Positions 37,214 to 49,840 of a stretch of DNA of 64,000 bases are shown here, piece by piece. The notes below the pieces were generated by a model. That model was not told the origin of the DNA and made no database searches. It saw only the letters and a list, made by a program, of their open reading frames with translations. The stretch's first letter is position 1, and the number at the start of each line of letters is the position of its first letter. The stretch is from Caprimulgus europaeus (lineage: Eukaryota > Chordata > Aves > Caprimulgiformes > Caprimulgidae), in assembly GCA_907165065.1 (NCBI GenBank), contig OU015526.1, positions 70,641,723-70,705,722 on the forward strand. Reading direction: 5' to 3'. A program made the position numbers and the translations under genes.

Positions 37214-40200
37214 TCATTGCTGATGACCTGGTTGTTTTTGCAGTAGTTTCCTCCTTCCCAGTAGCTGCAAAATTTATTGAGTCACCCCAAACTACCTGTG
37301 TCCTTTACCAAGGTAAAATTAAGCATCAGTCGCTTCCTTTGGAAAACTGAAAACTCATTAAAAGATTCTTCATTTAACAAAAGTTACTTCAGGAAAGAAA
37401 AAAAAACTCTAACAAAAAACACACAAGAGGTGTTGGCTGACAGAAGCAATGAGGTTATTAGCAACAGGATCAGAAACACTCATAATAAAAAAAGATAGAA
37501 GATAAATTAAACATTCATATTTTATCTCAATTTCTGAAATATATGTTCTTAAGCCTACTTTGAAGTACATGATTAAATTCTCCAAAATCTTTTTATCTTT
37601 CCTTGATTGCTAAAGTTTGCTATCAGTGCAGAGCATGCAGCTGATATTGTATATCATCAAACTTGCTTCTTTATCTTCAAAAGTAACATCTAAATTTGTT
37701 ATGAATAAACATAAACAGAATACCTGTTCCTCGTTTATTAAATATAAGCTGTAATAAGGAGAGAGAGCACGTGCAGCACACTCTGTAGGATAGCAACAAT
37801 GGAAAATGTTGTGTTCTCAGATTAATAAGAAACATAGGCTACTGACTTTGGGGCATGTGGTCAAATAGAGGAGCTGAGATGAAGAATGAGCAGGGTTTTG
37901 AAAAGGGAGGATATGCACAGGTCTCTGAGGAAGTCTTATGATATAACAAAATGACACCTAATTTTTGCCTTTATGTTTGGTGGCCTTCAAGATGTAAAGA
38001 AGAGTGGATGGTGATGTTGCTGATGAAAATTGACTGCCTCTAGCCCAGAGACTCTATAGGAAGTTACAACTTGAGGGTGGGGATAAGTACAAACTGCAAG
38101 AGAAATGTAGCCACAAAAATAAGCAAAGAAGAAAGCCTCCTAAGACCCATAGCAAAATATTCCAATATAAAGCAATGTAAATGTATCAATAAAGTATAAT
38201 GAACAATTCTACATTGCTGGCATAGCTAAGTAATTTACAGAGTTGCCATAAGATAATAGTTTTGAAGAGCCTGCCAAAAGCCTGGTAATTTGCATATAAT
38301 TGTCAATAATGCTTTCCCATTTACTAGATGCAGGTTTTGTTTTTCACAGGATAGAGTTATTGGAATTCAATTTGCAGTCTCTGTTTTTATGACTTTTCTA
38401 TACAGTACTGTATTATTTAGAAATAAATGGGGAATTTTTGATGCAATTTTCTATCTCTTGCCCCAAGGCAAAAAACACAGATTGCCTTTTTACTGGAAAT
38501 TAATAAATAAATATATAAAGAGAACTACTAAAAAAGGAAAAATGCAACACTTTTTTGGGTTTCAGTTAATCTTATTTGTAAACATCTCTTAAATTATTTT
38601 ATACAGTTTTAATGAAATAAACATCTTGATTTATTTTACAGCAAAGTCAGGATTCAACTTTTTGACTCACGAAACCCATGGAGTTGAATTTATAAGGGTT
38701 TGAATTGCCCAAGAATGGTTATTTTAATAATAGCAGATTTTGAGGCTCATTATATGTAATTAAAAACATTCTTATATTTAACAATATATTTAATATGGGA
38801 TGGCTATTTAAAGTATCATGAACAATATTCCTTCTTTGCAGCAGTACGACTGAGGGTTAAATTCTCATCCTGCTGAAGCCATTGCAGCCCTCCCAGTAAC
38901 TATAATACAGCCAGGATTTCAATATAGAAGGTTTGTTTGTATTTACTGAGGGGAGATTGCATAGTTAATGTTGTAATATTTGCATTTATAAAATATTCAA
39001 TTGCCATTTGAGGGTAGCAAAAATATTTTTAATTAATCACTATTTTCTCAGTTGTCACTAAGAATTCACAAAATAAGCATATTTTGTCCTTTTTCACATA
39101 GTGTGGCAAAATGAACAATCACAATAAATTAAAATAAATATTTCTCAATTCTATACATATACACACAGTCACTCTCTACACTCTTTTCATGTTGCACTAA
39201 CAAATCTTGATTTTGTGCATTGGTATTCACTTGTGTAGTCTCTGCAATTAAGTATGTAAATTTGAAAACTCCATCTATAAATGACTGAAAAGACATTTCT
39301 GTAACACTTCACATACATATAACTTCCTAACAGTTTGTGACTAAATGAAACATGCATGCAAATAAAGCTCCCATCTTTGTGTTTAAATTCAGGATTGCAA
39401 AGTGTCCAAAGCTCGGACAAGACACGCTATCACCTAGGACAGCAGTTCTGTTTGGAACTCTCCAGACAGATACTGTCTGTTTACTGGGCTCCTCTCAAAT
39501 CTACTTTAGCTTTGAAATATGTTTTCATATTCCTATCTCCTACTCCAAAAGGAAGAGAGGAAAAGTAGCCAGTACATTGATGACTAAGACTTTATTTTAG
39601 TCTGTATATTGTAATTAATTTCTTCAAGGCTTTAGTGGACAACGTTATCACAGATATTGATCTTCTGACTCTGCAGATGAAACTGTGCTAACAGGAAAGT
39701 TTTGGACAAAAATAAGCTTGAGTGTAGTGAGGTACCACCAACTTATTTTGGGTGCTCATCCCAACAGAGTATGACCATGCAATATCTTTGCAGTTACTAG
39801 CAAAATGCAGTGGCAATGCACAGCCTCTCAAATAAATCTTAGACCACAGTATAGAAAAATGCCCTGCTGATTTGTGGATATGAGCTGCAAAAGAGGTCAA
39901 GTCCCACACCATCTTTTTAAGATGAGCTGAACACCAGCTCTGAATAGAAAGATTTAATACTAGAGTGAGCACCTAACAAGGAGGGTACTGCTTTGGAAAT
40001 ACAACCGTTAGTGCTTCCCTCAAGATTTTTACCTTATTTACTATTCTTCTGCCTTAAAGGAGAGAAGGAAACCAGGTTGTTGTTGAAAACTCATGATTGT
40101 GTAATATTTCTTTCGTAAATAATATCTCTATGCACAGCAGTGCTTTAATATGTTAACTGTAACTTGGGTTGTGTCCTTTAATCTATCATGTACTGCAGGC

Positions 40201-42785
40201 ATGTTACAAAAGAAACAAAAAATTCATGAGTAGAGCTCTATGCGATATGTATGATATATGAACCCTCCTCTGAAGTGGAATAAATGCTATACATCACTAG
40301 TACTGAGATATGATTTTTTTATTGCATAAATAATGTATTTAAATTTTATTTATCTTTCATAACACACTGAATGTCCATAGATCATCAAGTATTCAAAGCA
40401 TTAATAACAGATATTTTTTATGCCCCCCAAGGAATAGTCCATTATCTGTAGTATCAGTCAATTTTGTGAAAATATTTGTGAACATTGGACAAATTCAATA
40501 ATCACTTAAGCAGAAAAAAATGGGACTTCTTTCCAGAAAAGTCAAAATACCCTGTTTTGAGATTGTTAAGAAGAATACTTAGACTTTTCTTGTTAAAATA
40601 GATTTAGCTACTACTAAAAAGAGAGGGAGAGAGAGGGCAGTGAATAGCAAAGGACTATGTGGCTTAAAAATAAGATATCATAATGGTATCCTTCTTACTC
40701 TCCTCCCACAAGTTTTGTCTTTAATATGGTGAACTGATTTACTGCTCAAAAAACTACTGTCCTTGGCTGCCCTGCTTGGATATCAAATACAATTCTACTA
40801 TTTTTCACCATTCTTAGTCTCATCTCTTTAGATGGACTTGACATTTGTCCTGCCTTAACAGCGCCTTGTAAGAAGTCCATACTCCTGTACCTCAATATTC
40901 CTGCTCACCCCAGTCAGCAATGACATATTCCCTGCAGTTAAAGCAATTTTTTTTTTTTTCTCATCTGTCCCTGTATTGCTGAAGAGGACTCCGGAACATT
41001 TCCCTTCTTTTTTCCCTCCCTCATGTGACTACGCTCATTATTTTTTAACATGTCCTTTTTCTGAATATATGTAGTACAGGAGAAGTCCATGACGTTAGAT
41101 GAGATTTGGTGCTTGCAGAAGGAAGCAATGCTAGATGAAGAGGTTTTCAGGAGTTAGATAAAATGAAAACAAAAAATAATACAGTAGAAAATCCTAAAGC
41201 TAGCTAAACCAAAGAGAGATATAAAATGTGCATTTTTGGTAAACTGTTCAAGCTTCACAACTTCTACCTCACTCCCACAATGTCTTAGGAACAGACCTGA
41301 TCACGTGTTGTTTGCATATCAGACAGCTGTAGCTCCATAAAGATGCCCTAGAGATCTGTTAAGCAGCTAGAAGAATGTCTTTGTGGGTATATGGGGTGAG
41401 AGGGCTCAGAGACTTCAAGGGAGCAGAAAACATGGTAAGAAACGGTCAGTGTAGCAACTACAGGGAGTGTCCACTTGAGTGTTTCTTATCCAGCTTGTAA
41501 AAACCCCAAATTTCCCCACAGACATGCCAGGTTTTAAGAGCTGAGTTTCTTAATAAAATTATTTTCTGTTTCGTGTCTTCTCTGCTAGTGTCATTGTTAC
41601 ACTTTTCTTGCAACATATTAGCTTTTTGGTTGCACTTTTGTTAATTACTCTTCCTGACAAGAAGGTGATGTTGAGATCACCACAGGGTGGTGTTAGCTTC
41701 GGCCTTTTACACAGGTCGTCTGAGAGCTCATCTGTTTAGTTGCCATAAGCAGTTGCTTTGCTGCAATGAGTACCCCCGAGGCTGGGCATCTACTGTCCCA
41801 CAGCCAGTGTCCCTCCACACAAGAGGTCATCTGAAGTGCTTAAGTGCACTGGGGCACCTTTTCCCTTCCAAAGAAAACAGGGACACTCTCCTGGCTACTG
41901 ATGCCATATGCTCAGATTTCATCCTTACACGTACTGTGGACATGATGACATGAGCACCAAGACTTAAGATCTGGGAAGGACTCCTGGGTCCCCTTGTTTA
42001 GGATGTAATCATTGTAGCTCTTCCAGGTGAGCTCAACAGCACCTAACTCTCCCCAAAAAATCAAGCAAGCAGCAGATAAATTACAGTGACAAAGAAACTA
42101 CTTCAAAACAAGACTTCGGAGGTTTTAAGGGAAGAGCAAAGCTTATGTATATGTGTTTCAGCACAGCAGTGTCCCAGGACACCCTCCTTGTCACTGAACT
42201 GGCTCCCAACAGCTTATTTAAAATTCTTTTCATGAGATTTGCCCATGATGTTTGTCCATCATATCTGCTCACAGGTGTAAAATGGTGGCTTATTCAAATA
42301 TTCACAGCTTTTGCTTTACACCAAAGTAGACACATCTAGGTGGAAAACACAGGAAGGTCTTCATTTCCTGTTCTGAAATAGAAACTCATTTCCTAAGTTG
42401 TAGTGGTTCACACAACAGAGATGAGTGGGTAAAAGCTACTACGATTACTTTATAACAAGGTGAACATTCACGGATGATAAAATGACTACTGCTCTCATAC
42501 TTCCCACAGCCAGCACTCCATGTTCCTCATAATTTTGAAAAATGCTTGGATGGCCTAGGTTCCTTCAACATGTTAATTGCTCTGCAAAATATCATGACTG
42601 AGAAAGATGTAATGAATGTACATGTTAGATAAATCAGAATACTTCCATGAACATTCTTGCAGTTGGGAAACAATATCATTAAAGTAATTAATTATTTTAT
42701 TTACAGAATTCTCCAAAATTGCTGCGTGAGAAATTACCCTCCTCGTTCACTGGTATTGATGCAAAGATCGTTCTGGTTCAGTTTT

Positions 42786-42838
42786 GGTGGGGGGGTTTTG
42801 TTGGGGTTTTTTTTTGGTTTGTTTATTTGTTTGTTTTC
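42786..42838. repeat. G/T-rich low-complexity tract
   Basis: Runs of G and T, including a G7 run, pass into TTTG-type repeats. There are too few long G runs for a confident quadruplex call. Confidence 0.7.
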
Positions 42839-44835
42839 AATCTTTCACTATGAAATGACAACATATTCTAAAAATGTCATATTAAGAATAGGAAAAAAAG
42901 TGAAAATTTTCCATGCAGGACATGTTATAGTAACGATGCTTTTCAGTTCAACAACAGGCAATGCCTTTTTAAAATATAGACAGGAAGCAGCAACTCATAG
43001 CACTTAATAATGAGTAGTCCATCATGCTGCTATCCTTTTAGGCTCTCTAATACACTCAATATCAAATTTTACTGTAAATGCCTATTTTTGCAAGAATTCA
43101 CTGATTACAAAATTCAAATTTTGATTAGAATTTCAAACATCATAAAGGATGTTTAGGATTATGAACTTTATCTGCATATTCCTTTAGCGGTAGTTCATTC
43201 CCATAATGTCAGTTTAATAATCTCAAAAGTCTTTTTCCTCACCGTACAATGTATGAGATGAAGCTTTTGTACCCACTTGTTTGGGCTTTTCCTGATATAT
43301 TTTTTTTATTTTTGTTTGTTAAAAAAATCAGCACTAGGAATTCTTGTGGATTACAGTTAGATATCAAAAGGTTCAGAGACCAAGATTCAGATTTTAATAC
43401 GGTAGATATCTCTGTAGCAATGCAAGATACAGAAACTTTGGAAATAGGTGAGATGACCTCACCTTTGCCAATAAAGACTGCAGAGTCAAAGCTATTCATA
43501 ACAGCTACTAATAAGGAAACACTGTTAACAGGAGAGCTGACAGTAACAAAGTTGTCACAAAGGCAGAAAGCTTTGGTTTAATTTGACTTTAGCGTATGTA
43601 CAGTACTATGTGATAAAATAAGAACAAATTTTATCTGATAGAGTTATATGATAAAATAGAAACTTAATAATGAAGCAAGTTGACTGCATGGTGATTTGGT
43701 GAAGTAACATAGGGCTAAGGGATTTTTTTTTTTAAGTGTCAAAAGGACAAACTTGAGTAACTAGTTCAAAAAGATAATGAGATTAAAGAGTTCAAGTCCT
43801 CAGCTAAAGCAGAAGGCAAAGGTTTTTCAAGGCAAAGATTAAAAACTCAATTGAAATTTCCAGCTTGAGCAACAGGACAAAATATGAAGGGAAAGTCATC
43901 AACTGCAGAAGGATATAAAACTATTTCCAAAAGTAGAATCTAAACAAGCATATATTTTTGAAATCTCAAAGTGTATAGATCAAGTGAGAATTATCAGAAT
44001 TGAAGCTGAGCTATAACTCTGGAGAGAGATTTAATAAACAGCAAAAGTTTCTTAAGCCATAAAAGGGAAAGACAGAAAATGAGGAAAGAAATCAGATTTT
44101 CAGTGACATTCAGCCAAAGTCATGGTCCCCAAATTAAATATACTCTTTCTGCATTCACTAAGGACATTAACACTTAACAACAGAATAAACTAAGGGGGGA
44201 AAAAGGAATATTGCTCACCATGATACTAGGATTAAAAAGTGTAAATGGAAATTGCAACATCAAAAAGAGAACAGAAAAACCCAAGCACTTTAAGGCCTTG
44301 AGTTGGGAAATTTGAATTGATATTACAGATATGAAATAAAGTGAAATGACACATGGGAAAAGGACTTTAATTAATCTATCAAAGTGAGTTGGTATTTATG
44401 AATACAGAATAACCAATATCTTATCTGTGTTTAAGAAAAGGGAAAATAACATGAGAGCACATAAAAACCCGTTAGTCTGACTGTAGTAGTATTATCAGCT
44501 TCAGAAGAACAAGAAGAATTGTTTGGATGAGAATCAAGATGAGAGAATAAAGATGAGCTTGAGACCACCATAGTTTTGGCCAGAAAAACATCTGCTGTGT
44601 TGGAAAGTGAAGTTCTCTGAACATCTGTTTTCCTCTTGATAATATTTTTCCATGTTTATAAGTTTTTGTTAAGAACACAAAGCTTAAAATTATTATTAAA
44701 AAGACACAAAAAATGACCCAGAAAGTAATGCATAACATTGCTGGGCAATCAATATAGAATGAAACTTTTTTTATAAAAGATTCACCTGTGGCTACTACCA
44801 GGTTTCCTGGTAGAGAGTAGGTACACATTATCTGA

Positions 44836-44836
<1 letters not shown>

Positions 44837-44875
<39 letters not shown>
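44837..44875. repeat. A39 tract between GGTACAC direct repeats
   Basis: This is the longest homopolymer in the window. GGTACAC occurs at 44820-44826 and again at 44880-44886, so the A run plus about 14 other bases lies between two identical 7-mers. That is what a tail-only retroposition with a 7-bp target duplication would leave, but chance is possible. Confidence 0.9.
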
Positions 44876-44879
<4 letters not shown>

Positions 44880-45964
44880 GGTACACTGGCTGCTTAAACA
44901 GCAGGCTATGAGCTATGTCTTTAGAAAAAAGGCCAGTTGGTTGTTCTTGATGCAACCACTGATGGGTTGCATTAGACACAGGCATCCCACAAGCCAGCTT
45001 CCACCACACACCTCCTAAATTACCAACTGAAGCATCCTGGTGTTTATAGAAAACTCCAAGTGGTTACAGAGAGCTCAGAAAACCACGCTACTTGAGCCCA
45101 AGTTCCCTCCTTCTGTCTGTTGCTACTGTTTTCAGTCTTCTACTCCAAACAGACCCAACTAATCCTGTTCCAGTTTTTCCTGTTCATCACTCTAGACCTT
45201 CTCACATAGGGTTTTCTTGGCTACCAGCCACAGCGATGAAAGAATCTTGTCCTTCATAATCCTTGAGGGCAGTTAACAGCACTCGTCATGCTGTTAGCAT
45301 CTAACATTTCAATGACTTTACTAGCAATATTTGTGGTGATGTGTTAGAAATTAACATACAGTGGCATTGTTATTCTTTCAGAAGGCCAAGAAGAAAGCTC
45401 TTTATATCTTCAAGCACATCTGACAAAATAACCATAGGGCATTCTGCCACAACTCCCTAGCATGTCATCCAGTCATTTAAAAACAATGTGCCTCTCACTG
45501 AAATCTCTGGTGACTACAGCAACCTTACATTAAATCAGTAAGTTTCCTGCCACTGGGTATGTGTGATTACACACAATCTCAAGAAACCAATGCTTCATTC
45601 AAAGGAATTAAACTGTTCCTGTGCAAAAACCATCTGTATTACCTGGATGAGAGGAGAGTGAGAGGGGTGGCCACACACAACAGGTATGTAAGAACATATT
45701 CTCCACACCTTCTCAGACTCTACAAGAGTGGTTTGGTCTATTACCTTTTTCAGCTTGTATACAATAAAACTGAACATATCCTTATCTGACAAGCACTTCC
45801 TTTGTCAGCTGGTGCTTCCATATTGCTTCTACCAAAACACCCTTATGTCATGTTCCACCCCACAGCAACACAACTGGACCACTCCCAGTTAGTCCTAGAG
45901 TAGAATATGGAAAAAACCAATGAGCTCTACCAAGTTTACAGATCTTCACCATTAGAAACCTACG

Positions 45965-46003
45965 TTTTGGGGTTTTTTGGGTTGGTTTGGTTTGGTTTTT
46001 TGC
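45965..46003. repeat. (GGTTT)-type simple repeat
   Basis: TTTTGGGG and GGTTT-like units are repeated over about 40 bases. It is a plain low-complexity tract. Confidence 0.75.
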
Positions 46004-47125
46004 TGACAGTGTACAAGCAAGATTACGTTGATGTACTTCCAGTCCATTTACTCATCAGCTGAACTATTTACTTTTCAAGCTGTGACAAAAGCTTAGGTAC
46101 AAATAAACTTTGTGATATACATGCTGCAACTGTCAATCGGCAAATGTCCAGTCCCTCATGGATTGCTGACTACAGTAGAGTGAAATGTATTGTTGCTTAC
46201 CTCGTGTAGCAATAAACCTCTTCCTCCTGGTAGTTCCTTATCCTGCTTGCTCCCCACATTGGATATTATCTCTTCCATAGACTTTCTGATTTTTAGCCTG
46301 AACTGTAAGCATACATCTGACTTGTGACTTCACAGAAATTCCCCCAACCTATGCCAAATTTTTAACCATTTCCTTGCTTTCCCTACTAGATTTACATCTC
46401 TCCTCCTGAAGCTGGCTCTCCAGCTCAATGCAAGCATCAAGCTGATGCTGCTTTCACCAGAATTCTAGCACAAGATTAGCCACTATTACTGCATATCTAC
46501 ATACCAGTTATAAAAACACTAGAGGGGATTGTTCCTTGTAGACAGGAAACGATTAATACCATTATAGTAAATGTGTGTATTTATGGCTATCATACCAAGA
46601 ACATTCTGCAAATAAATCAAAAGCGATATTTTATAAGGGCACAAGAATGGCATCAGTAGAAAACTAAAATACCTATTCATATTACTGCCAACAGGGTAAA
46701 GCAATAATGACAGTAGTGTTATCAATCTCTGACTATGTCTTATTAAGTAATTTAAACATTTTTAACATAAAGTGTATATTGAATAAAAAGAACATGTATA
46801 GAGCCAAAAATTAAATGATAAATAGCATGTAACAAAAGGGTAGATATTCTGCAAAAATTAACTGACGATCAAGTTTAAATTAAAACTGAAAGTATATTAA
46901 AAGTTGACAAATGATGCTATTAGAAGTCAGCCAAATCTAATACAGAAGATACCAGAGAGGAAAGAATCTGTCCAAAACTGGTTATTATTATATTTATAAC
47001 TTCTACAGTTTAGGAAAGAAAAAGATTAGACACAATTTATAAACAGAATTGATATTCTGGGCAAGTTTACAACAAGAAGTCAAATCATATAAATGTGATT
47101 TCACCTGGAGAAAAGCAGTCAGTGG

Positions 47126-47157
47126 TAATCTAAAATTTACTGTAATCTAAAATTTTG
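47126..47157. repeat. Tandem 17-bp duplication
   Basis: TAATCTAAAATTT occurs twice, spaced by 17 bases, giving two nearly complete copies of a 17-bp unit. It looks like a small local duplication. Confidence 0.7.
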
Positions 47158-47439
47158 GTCACTGGACTGAGAAGTGGTAGTCTTATAATAAAACTCATTC
47201 TCTGCCTGACTTGCAGAGAACAGGGGCCAGTTGTTTCAGAGATTTTTTGATTTTTAATATAAGCAATAAAAAAAAATAAAGAGGCTTGAATATTTGCATA
47301 GAGAAAAAGCATACAACCTGTGAGGAAAAAGCAAAACAAAACAGTGTTGATTACAAAATAAATTATAATGAACATTTTAAAACTCTCATACAGTACTGTA
47401 GAAGTAGGCAAAGAGAAGCAATATTTGAGACATGAAGTA

Positions 47440-47720
47440 CTTATGAGCAAGAAAACTAAACAACAGGATTAAAAAGAATCCTTTTTCACTTCTTTGTTTG
47501 TAATAAAAGATTAGTATGCATCCAGTTATGGAGATGATGCAGGCAGAGAAATACAAAGGCAAAATCTGAGAACACCAACAGGAATTATGGATCTGTATGT
47601 CATCTGTGTGTAAGTGATAACATAAGCCACAGGAATGAAGCCATGCATGAAAAGGCTGGTAAAAAAGAAGCAGTCCTAAAACAAGAACAAACAACACTAA
47701 AACAACAAATATAACATCCA
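47440..47720 (-). mobile_element. Probable ancient L2-type LINE fossil (RT region)
   Basis: Read on the minus strand, an open frame (start 47697) carries VLGLLLF, then GLCYHLHTDDIQIHNSC. This follows the order of the L2-clade RT region: SVLGPLLF, a spacer of about 15 residues, G-YH-YADDTQIY. The DNA also aligns in pieces with the L2 consensus as I know it: TGGCTTA...TCAC...CAGATGACA...CAGATC, and 70-80 bases later CTGCCTGCATCATCTCC followed by CTGGATG. The catalytic ADD has become TDD, and spacing changes imply deletions. Divergence is far greater than in the CR1 copies, so it would be an old insertion. Similarity is judged by eye and could be partly fortuitous. Confidence 0.5.
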
Positions 47721-49766
47721 GCTGTCCCCTCCTACCCTAGTCAATCACCTGAAATACATGCTCAGAAAGATGTGACGCAATGGAAGGGAGTGCACTGCCC
47801 TGGACATCAAATACTGATGACAGCCAAGGCACTAGGTACTGTAAGAGCATTTTCTGTGCCTGGTCCAGTATGTTGAATGTTAATGACAGATCAAATAAAG
47901 CCAGATCACATGAAACTCACTTGCATTAGCAACATAAAAGTAATTTAAACCTTTTAATAAAGGAAATTCACTTGAATGCCCTGCTTTGATCCCTGACTGA
48001 GATGGCTTGAAGCACAGTTAAGAAATGCAAGAAGAGATGTGTTCCAGGGCTGTCAAGAAAGCAAGAGGTACAATCAAACAGGACAGCAAGGAGTACTGGA
48101 ATTAGATTGCTTTTATACTAGAGTGTTTTATTGTGGGTAGTGCAAAGGTTAAACACATAGTAAATCTGACCAAAACAGTCCAGACTGTCATCAAATTAAA
48201 CTCAAGGAAAGTAATCAAATATTCCCAAAGGTCTAAAAGATGTTCTGTGTTGTATCTCTTGAGGGACATCACAAATATTTTTAAAGTAATTTAATTAAAA
48301 AGAAAAATCATTACGTTCTGGGAAGCACACATATAACTCAGAACTAAAAATAGCAAAATGTATGTCTTAAGCAATAAGAGAAATACTGAAGAGCTAATTA
48401 TGTGTTACAATTACTTAATTCAAATAAACATATAGCACTGCAGTCAGTTCAAGCAAGTTTCACCTTAAACTGTTAAACTGTACAGTCCACACAGGTGCAT
48501 AACTGTGCCCCTATTAATCTGTATATGAGAACATTTGCATGAATCAACATCCCATCTGCAATCTAAATTTGCTTCCCTGAGTCCTGGAATATGTATTTGT
48601 CAATTCCACAGCGGAAGCTGCTTCAGCACAGATGAGAAGAAATAGCTCCTGCAGAACAAAACAGCAGATAGGGACTATCAAGACACACAGATAACCTCAC
48701 AGCCATCACCTCCCCAGGCTGTGGTCTCATGTCAGTGGCAGTGAGAAGACTACATAATATTTACATCATCTTTGGAAGATATTGCAGTTTCCTTCTCAAA
48801 GTTGGTATTAACTTCTAGTAGGAAGAAGATTCGTGGACCTCAGTATAGCTTGAGACATGAACCTCTTGCACAGAAGTGGGGAGGAGGAGCGGAAAGAAGG
48901 AAAAAACAAACAAAAAAAATTGCCAAAGAACCAAAACAAAAGCTATATTTTAAAGTAATTGTCTTTATTTTGAAAAGAGAAGGAAAATAATTTTGGTGTA
49001 TAGTCTGCACAGATGGTATTATTTTAAACAAATATTTTCAAACTATTTCATTTGCTGTCAACATCTCTCCAAGTGCTATTGAACCATGGAGCTATCAAGT
49101 AAATGAAAGCAGGATGTTAGACTTAAGTGGAAAGTAAAGACACAATCTGAAGGTCATGGTGACAAAGGAGACAAAAAAAGTGACCCTTGTGATGAAATAA
49201 CTCCAAACACTGAATAGTCAACAAAGCTATCATTTTAATAAAAGCAAAGCACTACCACTACAGTCTGTGACAAAATGTAGTATGACTCAAAAGAGGTAAA
49301 TATTAATGAGAAGTTGCCTATCAGAAAGTCTCTTACATGACACATCTTTGAGAGGTGTTTCATACATAAACCCTTTGCCAAAGTGTTTTTTATATAAACA
49401 AACATGCATAAGTCATTACACAATAGGATGCTTCACAAGTACTGATTTCTGGAAAGTCTTCCTTTTACATGTTTTGAGTAGGTGGTGCGGCAATGGAAAG
49501 TATGTTAGATTTCAGATTAAGGTTTAAATAAAGCCCATGACATTGAAAATTTACCAGTACATAGTATTTGTGAACATTTCTATTCCATTCTATTTCTGTG
49601 GTATACTTCTCTTCTGAGTCTTCCTTTCCGCCTAAGTCCAGAGAGATAACCAAAAATCATCTCCTCTCTTTTTCAACATAGAAAGGGGAGAAAACCTCAC
49701 TAACATCTTAATTTTATGTTCAGTGCATAGAGGAAGATGAAAATGTCTGTCTTAATAGAACTTTGT

Positions 49767-49840
49767 TTTTTCCCTTCTCTTTTTTCCCCCTCCCTTTTTT
49801 TTCCTTTTTTGCTTACCTTCCTCCCAACCCACTCATCAGG
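49767..49840 (+). other. Long polypyrimidine tract ending in acceptor-like CAG
   Basis: About 60 bases are nearly all C and T, followed by CCCACTCATCAG at 49829-49840. A frame after it stays open for about 47 codons to TGA at about 49980-49982. The tract could be a splice acceptor or simple low-complexity DNA. The downstream peptide has no match I recognise. Confidence 0.25.

Larger units (their letters stand above)
37214..47439. other. DNA without recognised genes
   Basis: About 10 kb of AT-rich DNA. Simple repeats include a GA-rich stretch at 40618-40638, T13 at 40947-40959, G/T-rich DNA at 42786-42838, A39 at 44837-44875 and a GGTTT-type tract at 45965-46003. Open frames reach about 118 codons, but none carries a known motif. 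The hydrophobic ones (for example 44472-44828, minus) are what T-rich DNA yields by chance. Confidence 0.55.

Noticed and set aside
43249-43581. Open frame of 110 codons with a non-repetitive, soluble-looking C-terminal half
   Set aside because: Length is within what chance gives in 64 kb of AT-rich DNA, no family motif is visible, and splice signals around it are weak.
44472-44828. Minus-strand frame of 118 codons with a strong hydrophobic segment, like a membrane protein
   Set aside because: T- and A-rich DNA commonly translates into hydrophobic runs. No family motif, start context or neighbouring exon supports a gene.
47130-47450. Second hydrophobic minus-strand frame just beyond the L2-like fossil
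   Set aside because: It shows no L2 similarity I could follow, and its hydrophobic content is what T-rich DNA yields by chance.
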